From: Phymatolithon calcareum
Taxonomy: Eukaryota; Rhodophyta; Florideophyceae; Hapalidiales
Assembly: GCA_977006965.1 (NCBI GenBank)
Contig: OZ345360.1
Coordinates: 2,480,001 to 2,544,000 of the forward strand
DNA: 64,000 nt
Direction of reading: 5' to 3'
The position numbers and the translations under genes are program-made. This document shows, in pieces, positions 52,777 through 63,959 of the stretch. Positions within the stretch are counted from its first letter, which is position 1, and every line of letters begins with the position of its first letter. Below the pieces are notes generated by a model. That model was not told where the DNA came from. It saw nothing but the letters and a program-made list of their open reading frames with translations, and searched no databases.

Positions 52777-53511
52777 ATGCCGCCAAAGAAGTCGAAGAAG
52801 AATGTCGAGAAGGAGAAGGCAAAAATTGTTGAAGACAAGACCTTCGGCCTGAAGAACAAGAAGAACAGCAAAAAAGTGCAAAAGTACGTCGAGACCGTCA
52901 AGAAGCAGGTCAACCATAAGTATGAAGGCGCACGCAAGGGCGGATCCAGCAGCGGCGCCGGCGGTGGCGGCATGTCGTCAGCGCAGAAAACATTGATGGC
53001 AATGCGTCTCGCCGAACTCAACGCAATGAGTAATCCAGTGAAAGATAAGGTCAAGAAGCTGTCACCCGAGGAGGAGGCGCGCAAAAAGAAAGAGGAGGAG
53101 GAAGAAGCTGAGCGCATTCGAATTGCAAATCTTCCAGTTGAGGACCAGATCGAAGAGGAGCGTGCTAAAATCACAGTCAAGACACCGGTCACCCTTGAAC
53201 TTTTCATGGCATGGAAGAAGCGAAAGACATCTGAACGCAAAGCTGCAAAGGATGCTCGCGCCGCTGCTGCCGCGAAGGGTCTTAGCAAATCCGAGCGCGC
53301 ACGCGGCCAAGGGCTTACGGGACGGGAGCTCTTTGATGTTCATCAGAACCTGTTTGTTGATGATGAGGGTGCGGTTGACACAGCATTGCGTCCCGAAAAG
53401 GAATACATTGATGATTCGGATGAGGAGGAAACGGGAGCTATTGAAGCCGGCGTGAGTGCACTAAAAGTGAATCCAGAAGTCGCTGTCGGCGATGAATATC
53501 TCTTTAGTTGA
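52777..53511 (+). CDS. DFRP1/ZC3H15 homologue lacking CCCH zinc fingers
   Basis: A 244-residue intronless lysine-rich protein. The start matches ZC3H15/Tma46 (MPPKKSKK...EDKTFGLKNKK, then a KV-K-V-VNHK segment). The second half matches their DRG-binding DFRP region: LPVEDQIEEERAKI, TPVTLELFMAWKKRKTSE and GLTGRELFDVHQNLFVDD. It ends with an acidic region and DEYLFS. Family members are normally about 340-430 residues and carry two CCCH zinc fingers between these parts. Here that segment is replaced by a glycine/serine linker and a K/E-rich helix, and no CCCH cysteines are present. It probably still binds and stabilises DRG1/Rbg1 GTPase and acts on ribosomes (inference). Confidence 0.8.
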   Translation: MPPKKSKKNVEKEKAKIVEDKTFGLKNKKNSKKVQKYVETVKKQVNHKYEGARKGGSSSGAGGGGMSSAQKTLMAMRLAELNAMSNPVKDKVKKLSPEEEARKKKEEEEEAERIRIANLPVEDQIEEERAKITVKTPVTLELFMAWKKRKTSERKAAKDARAAAAAKGLSKSERARGQGLTGRELFDVHQNLFVDDEGAVDTALRPEKEYIDDSDEEETGAIEAGVSALKVNPEVAVGDEYLFS

Positions 53512-53842
53512 GCCGCGTGAATAGTCATGAAATAACGCGGGGATGTACAATGGTAGCGATGCGTTTAGACTACTTTCAACTGGCGGGTGACTTGGGAGGA
53601 ATATAGGGAGCGAACATGCTTTTATTCCGTAGTGTAGTTGCAATAATGGATTATCTTGTTTTTGACGTTCTTGCCAGAACACACAATCTGCTCTTCGATC
53701 AACGCATTGCGTACGAGAACAACTCCTACCAGGTTCCGACAATCTAGAAGAAAAAAACCCAACATCTCCGCACGAAAGAAAAAATAGCAGATACGGAGAT
53801 AAAAGTCCAATGCAAGAACGAGAGAGTTTCAATGCGCAGGTT
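53512..53842. other. Short spacer between convergent genes
   Basis: A 331-bp gap holding the 3' ends of the DFRP1 homologue and PAT1. Nothing else is seen. Confidence 0.5.
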
Positions 53843-56293
53843 CTATGTCCCTGGCGGCGGAGGTGCACGCCCTGAATCCAACAGAATCTTCAATGTACTT
53901 CGCAAGTCGGCCTGTAACTGCCCCTCTGAAAGTGCATCGAGCATAGCAGCAACTTCCCAGATACTCTTGCTCGACTCTGCGGCGTCAAATACATCGCCTA
54001 GTTTGGTGGTGAGTGCCATGCACAGTTCGCGCCATGCTGCGCACTGCGCGGTAAGTGGAGATCCATCACCCTGTGCGGAAAATATGCGCTGCATTACGAC
54101 GTAAAGGAGGCGTGCACCGATGGTGCTGCTGAGCACGATGACAAGCGATCCGCCATCGTCGGCATGAGTGCGAGAAAACGCCTTGAGAATTCCGAGACAT
54201 CGCTCTGCAGGAATCAATGGGTTGCGCACTGCTCGCATCACCGCCTCCCACAGCTCGTCCGGGCCGTCTGCGGCAGCACGCGGCGCTATCGCATACAGAA
54301 GCATGCTCAAGTTTTCAAACACCGCGGTAACTACGCGCGCGACTTGTGCAGGATGGAGCACCGTAAGCAGCCGCGAGATATAGCGCTTGCCCTTGTCGAA
54401 GACGCACATTCGAATGAAAAATCGCGTGCTCTCAAAAGGCTCCGTTCCATCCGCGCGATCCGTCTTGCCGGACAGGTGTAAAGTGTCAAAAAGACGGTCG
54501 AGCAAATCATCTGTATCTTCAAATGCTTTCTTTCGAGTCACGTCCTGTAACCTGCTGAGCAGATCGTACCCGTCTTCCACGGCGACGCGAACGGCAACGC
54601 GTTCGTCATCGCGCATTAATCTGTTCTTTCCGTCGTCCTCCATCGACTTGTGCATAGCTGGCACCGCCGCCTTTCCATCGCCCGCCCCCAAGTCCATCAG
54701 TCGACGCGGGGCCTTCGGGTTCCACGACTGGATTGTTCCGAGCGCATGAGTAAGGGTCTTCAAGTTGGAACTGGTATGTACACCGGGTGTTGGAGAACCT
54801 TTTTCATCCCGTTTCTTCGCACGCCCTCGCTTGCGCCGTCCGCGCTCCACACCTCCCGCTGTGTGAGCCGAGCTGGTATCTTCCATATCGCGCAAATGCT
54901 GCCCCAGAGTTTCGTACATGTCTCGCGGACCGGATTCGCCTTCCTCCTCGTACATCGTCCAGTAGAAGTCGTCGCGATACGGGATCGAGGTGTCCAACTG
55001 CCGCAGATGCATGCGAAGCACAAGCTCCAGATCTTTATCTGTCATTGACTCCATGCGACGAGGTGGATTCTCAGACACGCGCGATGCGCGAAAAGACTGT
55101 TCAAGATCCGCCAGAGAGAGCGCTTCGCTCGGGAGCGGCGGCATTAGCCGAACCTGGGCCACCTGTCTGGCTCCCTGTGTGGAAGCCTGCGCGGAACCGG
55201 GCGGAATCGGAGGCGGTGGGCCGCGCGCGAATCCTACGCCGGAAGATGCGGCGTGAGCACGTGCGTTAGAAGCGGCCATAAACTGTTGGTGATGCTGATG
55301 CAATAGATGCCGCAGGTGAGCTGGGTCGAGATTTTGGTGCTGCTGGATCAGACGATGCCGTGCCATTAGAAACATCTGGACATCCGGTGGCGGTGGCTGG
55401 GACTGCTGTTGCTGTTGTAACTGGTGCATGCGGTGCATTTGATGACGTTGCTGGGCCTGGAGGAACATTTGCATTTCCGGTGTCGGTGGCTGGGATTGTG
55501 CTTGCTGATTCTGCGCCTGAAGGAGAGCTTGTACTTCGGGACGGGGCAGCTGTGATTGCGCCTGTTGCTGCTGCTGCGCCTGGATGAGCAATTGCACTTC
55601 GGGAGGAGGTTGATGAGATTGCCCTTGCTGCTGCTGCAAAAGTTGCATGCGTTGTTGCTGCTGTCGTAGAGCTTGCATTTGGAGCTCAAGCAAATCAGGC
55701 TGTCGGTGCGGACTGGACGATGGCGCAAGACTGAACTGCTGCTGATGTTGGGGCAGTAAGCCACGCGCATACGCCTCCTGCATTGGATGCAAGTGTCGCC
55801 CAGGCGATACGCCTGGGGATAATCTGTGCATTCCCGGCAAAGCACCAACGGTCGATGTGGATCCAGCAACCTGGTCTAGTCTCTGCTGCTGTTCGACCTG
55901 CCCTTGGGATGCAAACATGTAGTTTCGGTTGCCCTGAAACTGCGGGAAAGCTCCGTTTTTACTCGGCTCCCGACCAGGTTCCTGTTGTCGCGGAGAATGC
56001 TCTTGTTGTACTTCCTTCTGACGGCGATGACGGAGGATGGCTTCCTTCTCTGCCTCGATGGCTTTCGCACGGGCGTCGTGATCAGGCGCCCACTGTTGTT
56101 CGGACGCGGCATCGCCGGCACGGATGTCGCCGATATCACCAAACGTGACGTCATTGGCAAGGTCTTCTGGTGCAGCACCGCCGGCGCGAATGCCGCCGAC
56201 ATCACTAAACGTGACGTCGTTGACGCGGTCTTCCGGCGCGCCGTTGGCGGGGCTTGCAATCGTAGCACCGAAGAGGGCGTCCCGCGCGGCCAT
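53843..56293 (-). CDS. PAT1: PAT1-type mRNA decay protein
   Basis: An 816-residue intronless protein. The frame extends to 56455 from a TTG, but the ATG at 56293 is the natural start. Residues 15-70 contain two tandem copies of an ED--NDVTF-D-G-IRAG motif, recalling the DETFG-type DDX6-binding motif of Pat1 N termini. A long Gln-rich, low-complexity region follows (about residues 100-360, with QQQQ runs). The C-terminal half holds a helical PAT1 domain: DGYDLLSRLQDVTRKKAFED, DKGKRYISRLLTVLHPAQVA and VVTAVFENLSMLLY. PAT1 links Lsm1-7, Dhh1/DDX6 and decapping factors in cytoplasmic P-bodies. Confidence 0.82.
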   Translation of the reverse strand: MAARDALFGATIASPANGAPEDRVNDVTFSDVGGIRAGGAAPEDLANDVTFGDIGDIRAGDAASEQQWAPDHDARAKAIEAEKEAILRHRRQKEVQQEHSPRQQEPGREPSKNGAFPQFQGNRNYMFASQGQVEQQQRLDQVAGSTSTVGALPGMHRLSPGVSPGRHLHPMQEAYARGLLPQHQQQFSLAPSSSPHRQPDLLELQMQALRQQQQRMQLLQQQQGQSHQPPPEVQLLIQAQQQQQAQSQLPRPEVQALLQAQNQQAQSQPPTPEMQMFLQAQQRHQMHRMHQLQQQQQSQPPPPDVQMFLMARHRLIQQHQNLDPAHLRHLLHQHHQQFMAASNARAHAASSGVGFARGPPPPIPPGSAQASTQGARQVAQVRLMPPLPSEALSLADLEQSFRASRVSENPPRRMESMTDKDLELVLRMHLRQLDTSIPYRDDFYWTMYEEEGESGPRDMYETLGQHLRDMEDTSSAHTAGGVERGRRKRGRAKKRDEKGSPTPGVHTSSNLKTLTHALGTIQSWNPKAPRRLMDLGAGDGKAAVPAMHKSMEDDGKNRLMRDDERVAVRVAVEDGYDLLSRLQDVTRKKAFEDTDDLLDRLFDTLHLSGKTDRADGTEPFESTRFFIRMCVFDKGKRYISRLLTVLHPAQVARVVTAVFENLSMLLYAIAPRAAADGPDELWEAVMRAVRNPLIPAERCLGILKAFSRTHADDGGSLVIVLSSTIGARLLYVVMQRIFSAQGDGSPLTAQCAAWRELCMALTTKLGDVFDAAESSKSIWEVAAMLDALSEGQLQADLRSTLKILLDSGRAPPPPGT

Positions 56294-58011
56294 GCTTCGC
56301 GGGGAGGTCAGGGGAGAGAATGCGGGTGGACACTTAGACGACGCCCATTTCGAAGGTGGAGAAGGTGAAAGTGGCACACGCCGATTAATACGTGTTTGGA
56401 CGCGGAATTGGGGACAACCGAAATTAGCCGCGGAGGGCGGGTGCCAACGGGGCAAGATTTGGGCTAGGCTCCACTGTACTCAGGCTTACAGTAAAATTTA
56501 ATCCTGGTTCTTCTCCCCGAACGCAACGTGCACAAGATTGTAGTGGCAGATAGTTTTACGGATGCGGACGCCAGTTACGAGACTATGCGTTTTTGGCAAT
56601 GCAGTATTATCTCGAGCAACGTTTCTATGCAGGATCAGTCGAGCACAGAGCCCAGCGCACACCTGCAGAGCTATGTTTGGCACTAGCCTTAGCTTACCAC
56701 CCTTCACCCTTGGCGGTCGGCCAGGACATCGCCCGTCTGCGGAAGTTGTAATGCAGAGAAAGAGAAATTGAGGAGATTCGTAACTACGACATGTGCCAGT
56801 GAGAGTACAGTCTAAGAAGTGTTACTAAGAGCTTTTTTGAAATAAAAAGTGTTCCCGTGAATGTGCTTGTGGTAGTGTTCGTTGCAAAATAATTTCAATA
56901 GTTGGGGTGTTGGAAAGACCTTACTGCACCCTACGGTTTGTCACTACCCGTTGCCTCCAAGTGCTATGACGATAACAAGCAGCTGTCACGTCTGTCTCTG
57001 GATGTCCCACAGACACCTGGCGAGCTGTTTTCTCCACTTAAACATGATGTTCGGAAGAGCACCAAGAATACATACAATGAAAGAACCAAAGGAATCTGTT
57101 GCCCGTTTGGTCGAAGGCATAGCCACCATAGCCTTCTCGACCCGTGGTTCAATGCGCAACTCCACAAGACGCACAAGGCAAGGAAGAGCTTCTTCAAAGA
57201 CAGGTCCCATAGAGCGTTGGGAAGTATTCTAAGATAAATCCAACCCCGTAAATATTGAAGCGGCATGCAAATCGGACGCACAAAAAGGCACATAACCCAC
57301 TTTTTTAATTTTTTCCCGGCTTGTAAAGTGGAAAAGCACTTCGGAGCGGAACCAAGTCGGCCTAGATGCAATCAACTATCGTAACTGATTGCAATAAAAC
57401 AATACCACAGCTGTGATTTGCTCAATACAAATAAGCTCCTAGACATAGTCAATCGCACACCATTAACCTTTGCCGTGACCTGTACAGTGCACTTATATTT
57501 GTGCAAGTCGCTGTAGCCCTTTCTGTAATCAGGGCAGCAACCTTGATGACCATTAGGCGTTGACCGGACATCAGATGTGGACCAGACCAAGACCAAAGTT
57601 TGACATTGCCTTGAGAGACGGGTTTCCCTTACTCTCACAAAAAGCCCGCAGTTCGCTACGTCTTTCGGGGCAACGGAAGAAGAATATTTGAATACAATTT
57701 GTAATGGCTCAGTGCGGATCTCTGCGGCAACGCAAGTTTTTCGAAGAGAAACAATAAGTCTCTCTGCCACTCTGATGTGGTTTGAATTACGTTTCTAAAC
57801 TTGCTTGCTTTTGTTTCTGACAGATCACCAAAGTTGCTATCAACCCGCTTAACATCCTCACTGCTATCACTATCTTCGTGACTGCACTCATTTTGCTACT
57901 CTTGTTATCGATCTTGGCATCCTTGAAAGCTGTTGAATAGTTTTCTGCAAGAAGGGCTATTTGCGTCAAACCTATTGGATCATCAGATGGTTCCTCTGAC
58001 ACTCGAGGGGA

Positions 58012-58890
58012 CGAGATCAATCAATAGGCGGCCTTTACGAGCCGAACCTGTCACCATTGCGACAATGCCCCGAGAGCTGCCTATATCGCAGAGACAAGCA
58101 GAGGTCATCTTACGTCAAGTGCTTGGAGACTGTACCCCCATGGTGACCGTTTTTAGGCAGGGATTCATCAGAAATACAATATCGTACGACCCGGTGTACA
58201 AAGCCTGTACTTCTGGTTGCAAAGAAACTTGCAGTACTTTCCGGGGGATCGCGCGCGCTGAATGCAGTGGAAAAATTCAATGGCGATGTACCTCTACCCG
58301 AAGTCCGGGATCACCAGAGGCTTGCCTTTATGAGGTGTCAATTCGAACACTGTAAACTTAAGACTAGGCAGTACTCAATGTTGTGTCGCCCCCATTCCGT
58401 TGCCCGCCATAGTCCCCACGCACGCGCAGATGCGCGGTCGCCGCCTGGAGCTGGCCATTTGTGGCGTGCTTCATGCTCGCACGCGCACAACTTCGCCCGA
58501 CACTTACTTGAACCCACGGAGCGCCGTTCGCGCCCGTCAGTATCAATCGCTTGATTATTGCGTCCTTCGACATCGATCAAGTTACCGAAGCTCTTGTCAG
58601 CACCCGACGTAAAAATAAAACGTATGTCCGAAAAAACACAAACTTGGGGTATGGGACACCTCGGCGAGTGCGGCGATTGATACAAACTGCTGAGCACCTG
58701 ATTTTAAGGTGTGGTAGACGTTCCGTCTCAAGACGTAAGTATATTGGAAGAGTGGGTGCAAAAACTGTAGATGAGCTATGCCGTGAGAGACCTTTAGCCA
58801 TACTTAAATTTCTGAACAACGAGAAGTTGTTGCTGAACAGCTTTAGGCCCTCACCTTCTGTGTGAGCAATCTTTCCTCAATAAAGAAAGT
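58012..58890 (+). mobile_element. 3' end of a non-LTR retrotransposon (family A), copy 3, interrupted
   Basis: The left part (58012-58229) matches copy 2 up to the GCAAAGAAACT of the zinc-knuckle region. The right part resumes at 58689 with GCTGAGCACC and encodes the C terminus to a stop at 58865. The middle is a foreign 455-bp insertion. Confidence 0.7.
58230..58684. mobile_element. Insertion with TG...CA ends, putative solo LTR
   Basis: The insertion starts TGCAGT and ends GATACA. It is flanked by AACT on both sides (58226-58229 and 58685-58688), as expected for a target-site duplication. Size, TG...CA termini and absence of an ORF fit a solo LTR. AATAAA at 58614-58619 could serve as a poly-A signal. 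No second copy is seen in the window. Confidence 0.5.
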
Positions 58891-60930
58891 GCAGCAAATT
58901 AAAGTTCACATGCCGTTCACGGCGTGTTTGTCTGTTAACTAACCGTTCACTCTATGTTCAATTTCTGTCAACAAGTGAACCCATACTGACAATGACTGAT
59001 ACTTGTCTAATTATTTCAGCGGCAGTGCACCACCACGGGCATACTATCTGTAGTTTGATTGCTTAAGCAAGATAGTCTTCTCCAGCAGAAGGAACCAAGC
59101 AACAAGTAAGCAACAATTTCAGCATGAAGACCATCATCTAAAGACAGCAACCCTTTCATACAAAACACCATCCACTAGATACAGAGAGAAAGAAAGAATA
59201 GTTTTTTATCATCAGTTCATTGAGAACGCTAATGTTAACGCCTGAGGATGTCAAACAGTCACTCACTGCTAACGAATTTCAGCACTTCAACAGGTTTCTT
59301 ACTACATATTCCTCTACCGCTTTAGCACCCACCCTTTCAAAAGTCTAGCGTCTTGATAAAGCACATCTACTGCATCGTAGAAGTACACGATGACGTACAC
59401 ACAGTCATCATTGGAATCATTTTTCAAAAAGGCAAGGCCAAATAACCGAACACTCAAAATTAATGGACATGTTCTCACAGAGCAATTCTGTCCTGTCGAC
59501 CACCAAATAGGCCAACTTCAGAATGGAAAAGAAGTCCAACAGGCCGTCCGAAGAGGGCGCTGATGAAGCTTCCTGCAATGGTTCGTACAACAGGCTTGGT
59601 GGTGGCCCAGATTTGTTCAAACGGGCTGTTGATGTCGAGGCGGACTTCTTTCACGAGCTTGTCGGTGATTGAGTACATGAAATGGTAAGAGACCTTGTAG
59701 TTCTTCATGAGGATTGTCATCTGTGCATTGACGTGGCGAAGGTCGCTGTGGTCGATTCAGACTAATTCAGACAGGCCAAGTAATTTGTGGTTTTCTGGGC
59801 CAACCGCAAGTATCCGCGATATTAGCCCAGAATCATACTTTTTTATTGCAATTTTTTTAAAGCCCCGCAGTCATACTAATATACGGGCAGGGCTTCCTCA
59901 GGTGCTGCCCTCGCTAGGGCGGCTCTACTCTTATGTCTGGCATTATATCTTAGACTCTAGCATGTGCTCGGTTGTTTTGATTGCTCTTTGTAGCAGTTTC
60001 GAGGCGTCGCTTCTTCTTTCAGTACAGGTCTTCTTCATGCTGCATACTCTCGATGATGCTTTTGCTAAAGAGCAAAAGGTCATCTAATGCCTTCTCAGTT
60101 GCCACTCTGTCGTCTTCCTTGAGTTCATAGGCTGACAAGTTGCGATCCAGGGTCTCCATGTGCTGTCTGACTTTGTTTCCAAATCTATCTGCCATCAGTG
60201 TGGTAGACACTTCGGGAAATCTTCCAAAGGCGTACTGAACCGCCAGTTGCCTGTGTTTCAGTTGTGGAAATTTGAGTATTGCAGGGAGTTCTCTTGTCTT
60301 GTCGTACGGAATTTTCCTCTCCCAGAATCATACTGCTCCTTGTTTGGCCTTATCTTGAAGGCTTGGATGTCCCAACGAAGTTGCGAATATTGCACGTGTA
60401 CAGACTACACGAGGTCCTTCATCAAGATTTCATGGTTGCAATCGTTTCATATCGGCAGTCGAACTAAAAGCCAAATATCCCCCTGTGTCCATAGGCTATT
60501 CTAGTGAATAGACCTGGCGAAGGCTGGCGCTTCAGTCAATGTTTTGGTCCTTACTGTGAGCCGCTCACGTTCAAGATGTCCTAATCCTTTGTACCGAACG
60601 GTTTGGACTATTTCGTGTGACAATGAACGAGAATAATTTCAGCAAGATCTTGTCACTCGTTTTCAAACGTGCAACTATTTCCTGTACGATAACTACAGTA
60701 GGTGCTATAGATGATATGCTAAATCAATGCATATTGCAGGTAAGATCGTAATGGCACGAAATGATATCCGTATAACGGAAAACCCAAACGGTCTATTTTC
60801 CGACTTTAGGAGAGGTAGAATGCCATCGAACAAGACCCCGAAGGCGATGGAGGCTTTCTCAGCTTGAGCTTGTCTTTCGAACACAGGGAGCAGTGCGAAG
60901 ACAGCTGGAGTACGATCTCAGCCGATCGTC

Positions 60931-62001
60931 ATGGCATTCCGGCTACTGGTTCTCCTCTGCTTCCTTTCTGTGTTTTTACATGCCCAATCTGTTGCTAGTG
61001 ATATTCGAATTCCTGCAAAGGTTGATGCGGCAAAGTACACCGCAACCCAGAAGTCAATTCGGAGAGCCTCTAGATCGAAAATGAAGGCTAAAACCGATGC
61101 TATCTGGAAAACTATCAGGCCTCCGCGCGATATCTTATCGCCTCTAAGCGGGATACTCCGGACAGTGATGGGGCGATTTTATAAACCACAACAAATCGTT
61201 AAGGTACGTCTTATTGTCTTTTATGCTTTTGGTACTTTCCGGATTGCACTAACCATGTCAACCTGTTTCTTGCAGTTCGTCCAAAGGATTTCAAAGAAGG
61301 TGTACTTCAGAAAAAAACTCACTCTGTTAGAAAAAAAAGTGTGGGCATCGGCACGTCGTATAATCATTTCCGAGCTGTATACGTCCAACTGTAACCTTTT
61401 TTTCGCCAAGGAGGCCGCCCAATGGGGAGGATGCTGTCGCATATTGGCGTCTAAGAAGTACTTTGGACTTTGTGTTTTACTCCGTGGTCTCACAATCTCT
61501 CCAACCATGGTACGAAAATTGGCAGAGCGACCGGTACAAGCGGACCATTATGAAACTGGAGAAGCAGTCTCGATGAATAACGACCTGGTTCCTTTTTCTA
61601 CATCTCGCTGGTATGAAACGTACGAGGAGTCGGTAGCCGATGAAGTGGTTTACGTCGACCTTTTATCTATATCGTGTTATCCTGTGGACTTTAGTCTTTG
61701 CTCTCAATACGTAAGTATTCAAAGCCATTTCATCTTTTTGCGTCTCGGAATCTTGACATGCACCGTATTGCGCAAGTGAGGCGCGACATTGATACACATA
61801 TCAGATGAAAGAATCTTACTCAAATTTTTCGTTTTCTCGACATTAACAACAGTGCTGTGACGCCAATAACATGGGTAAGTGTGCTCTTCCTTGTTTCTTA
61901 CGGGGGATCTCATTTATTGTCAAATACCAAAGCATACTCTAACTCCACGCTTTCTTTTCTCAGACGGAGTATTTTGCAATTCGGATTTAGAGTGTTATTG
62001 A
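60931..62001 (+). CDS. Secreted protein of unknown family, four exons
   Basis: Exons: 60931-61203, 61276-61710, 61852-61873, 61964-62001. Introns are GTACGT...TTGCAG, GTAAGT...CAACAG and GTAAGT...TCTCAG. The spliced frame stays open to TGA and gives 255 residues. Residues 1-23 are a clear signal peptide (MAFRLLVLLCFLSVFLHAQS, cleavage near VASD). Residues 24-95 are basic (RRASRSKMKAKTDAIWKT). The C terminus becomes cysteine-rich only after splicing: CSQYCCDANNMG joined to DGVFCNSDLECY. The first intron is 72 nt with no in-frame stop, so its retention would also be open. Unknown family; probably extracellular or wall-associated (inference). Confidence 0.55.
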
Positions 62002-62990
62002 CCTATGGTCACGAAAAAACACAATGCATGTCTATAATGCGGCACTATGAGCATGGGCGCAAGATTGTGCAAGAAAGTCAGGAGAATTAAACTCCAAGGT
62101 CCTGATACAGAGAACGATTCTGAGGACCGGACATCCGTGGAGTTTCCATTTGCCCCTGTGAGTCTAATCGCCGGCCACTCAGTATGTCTCCTGCCGGCAT
62201 AGGCTGTAGGATACGGAACTGTCTTCAGTCTGCAGACCTAAAAGGAGGGCACATAATGGGTACTGAGGCGATCTCAGCCCGGTGACATTCCTCGGCTTCA
62301 TTATACATAAACTTTCGCTCTGGATTTGAGCAATCTACATATGACTTTAACGGCAACTTCTCCACAACTTCTGCGTGGATTCGAGATATTCCCCTTGCAA
62401 TGTTCTGCCCCTGTCGGAAATCGAATTGTTCGTAGTAAACACACATTCGAGGCGATGAGAGGCTGTTCGTTCCCACAGACCTTTGAGGTTTGCATGTGAC
62501 GTATTTTCTATGTTGGAAGCTTCATCAATGCCTCTGTCGATCTTGGTCATAGAACAGGGATTCTCATCCGTTTGCCCGTCCTACAGAAAATCAGAGGGAA
62601 GGAGTCGGAGGCTTATAGGCTCTGAATGCCTGCATTCTCTTGCACCGAGCCAAACAGGGAGAATACCTGCTTTCGTCAGCAAGAAAGACAGAATGCAGCT
62701 ACTCCTATAACAAACGAAAAATGTATTTGCAAGGAACGACGTAGAGATATCCACACAAGTATGTATAGCAAAATTGAACGTAGTTACGAGTAGAAGCCAA
62801 GTCAGGAAGGATAGCTGTGTTCGTCTAGCCTTCTCAAATGGTTCTCATGTTTTGACGCACCTTCTGTGTCTAAAAAAGGCGCGCAAGTGTTGAAGATGAC
62901 CACTTTACATTCGGAATAGCTATGCACTACTGAAGTACAAACCAAAAAATATTAAATATGAGGCACTGAAATCCTCACTCCCTTGCTTTC
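62002..62990. other. Spacer, nothing recognised
   Basis: Only short unsupported frames occur between the secreted protein and the LON-domain gene stop. Confidence 0.45.
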
Positions 62991-63959
62991 TCAGCCTTCT
63001 ACCTGGTCATCCTTGAAAACATCGTGTACCGCCGCCCTTGCAGCAAGGTTTCTCCCGTATCGCTCTAGTCCTGACACCACGCTCTGCAATCTTGTCAGGG
63101 TATTCCGTCCTTCCAGTGCCTTTTGTCGATCAGCAGGATTACTAGGGAAGAAGTCCCACGCCGCGAAAGAGATAGCCTTTGCTCTTCTCCATCTCGCCGC
63201 ATCATCAATATCTTCACTTTCAAACTCGAACCTCTCGTCATATCCCGCCCTCCTCGCCGCATTCTTCAGTGCCGACTCCCACATCGCGATCTTTGCATCC
63301 TTTGACAACACAAACATCCCATTATCCCCAGCAAGCGACGGTGGCGCCGACACCTCGCCGTTCACAGCTCCCTCAGGCATAGTCTTTGCAGCAGTGTCAA
63401 TTTTTCTGCGTGTTGGATCTTCGCCCAGTCGTGCGCAAAGTGAAATCACCTCGCGGAACACCGACCACATCCTCCGTTCCGCCTCACGCACCGCGTCCGT
63501 CTCCCCAGGCAGCACATCTTCGTCATCGACATGTTTGCAAGCGCCGGACCAATATGGGGCGGCACGCTGCAATTTGGAAACACGAAATCTTGCCACACCC
63601 TCAATCTCCAGGTAGACGCCAAGCTCAAGACGGCGCCAATTGCATATGCGCACAATAGTACCGTAGGCCGCGAGTGCGGCACGGTCCGAAGCGAAGAGGA
63701 CGTGTGCAAACTTCTTTTCATATGCGAGTACGACGCGTTCAAAGAGCGCCAGAAAGCGAGCTTCATAAATGTGCAGCCGCTTCACCTCGCCCGGTAGAAA
63801 TATTTCTTCGGGTGCAAACGGCAGCAGTGGCATTTCAGCTGCTGCGCCCGACGCGCGCCACGACGGCCAGTCGAACGACTCGCCAGACGGTGTGCCGGTG
63901 CTCGCGCCATCCAATACAAACTCCGCATCACGCCGCTCTTCTGGCGCAGGGGCGCCCAT
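62991..63959 (-). CDS. LON substrate-binding-domain protein
   Basis: A 322-residue ORF. From residue about 43 it shows the N-terminal LON domain: MPLLPFAPEEIFLPGEVKRL followed by HIYEARFLALFERVV, then a GTIVRI strand, and LELGVYLEIEGVARFRVSKL. There is no AAA+ or Ser-Lys protease part, so this is a stand-alone LON/PUA-like protein as in plant plastid LON-domain proteins. The C-terminal 120 residues are helical. The frame remains open upstream of the ATG at 63959 to the window end with a basic sequence (AKRRRRTTC), so the gene may extend beyond the window and could include more transit peptide. Confidence 0.78.
   Translation of the reverse strand: MGAPAPEERRDAEFVLDGASTGTPSGESFDWPSWRASGAAAEMPLLPFAPEEIFLPGEVKRLHIYEARFLALFERVVLAYEKKFAHVLFASDRAALAAYGTIVRICNWRRLELGVYLEIEGVARFRVSKLQRAAPYWSGACKHVDDEDVLPGETDAVREAERRMWSVFREVISLCARLGEDPTRRKIDTAAKTMPEGAVNGEVSAPPSLAGDNGMFVLSKDAKIAMWESALKNAARRAGYDERFEFESEDIDDAARWRRAKAISFAAWDFFPSNPADRQKALEGRNTLTRLQSVVSGLERYGRNLAARAAVHDVFKDDQVEG

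Larger units (their letters stand above)
56294..60930. other. Gene-poor region with LINE debris and an unknown minus-strand frame
   Basis: Family A LINE copy 3 with its nested insertion occupies about 58012-58890. At 60310-60019 the minus strand is open with a helical, charged peptide (TLDRNLSAYELKEDDRVATE), and at 59720-59475 with another; these could be exons of one unknown gene, but I could not join them. Nothing else is recognised. Confidence 0.4.

Noticed and set aside
55360-55587. Ala/Val-rich plus-strand ORF
   Set aside because: It is the complement of the Gln-repeat region of PAT1.
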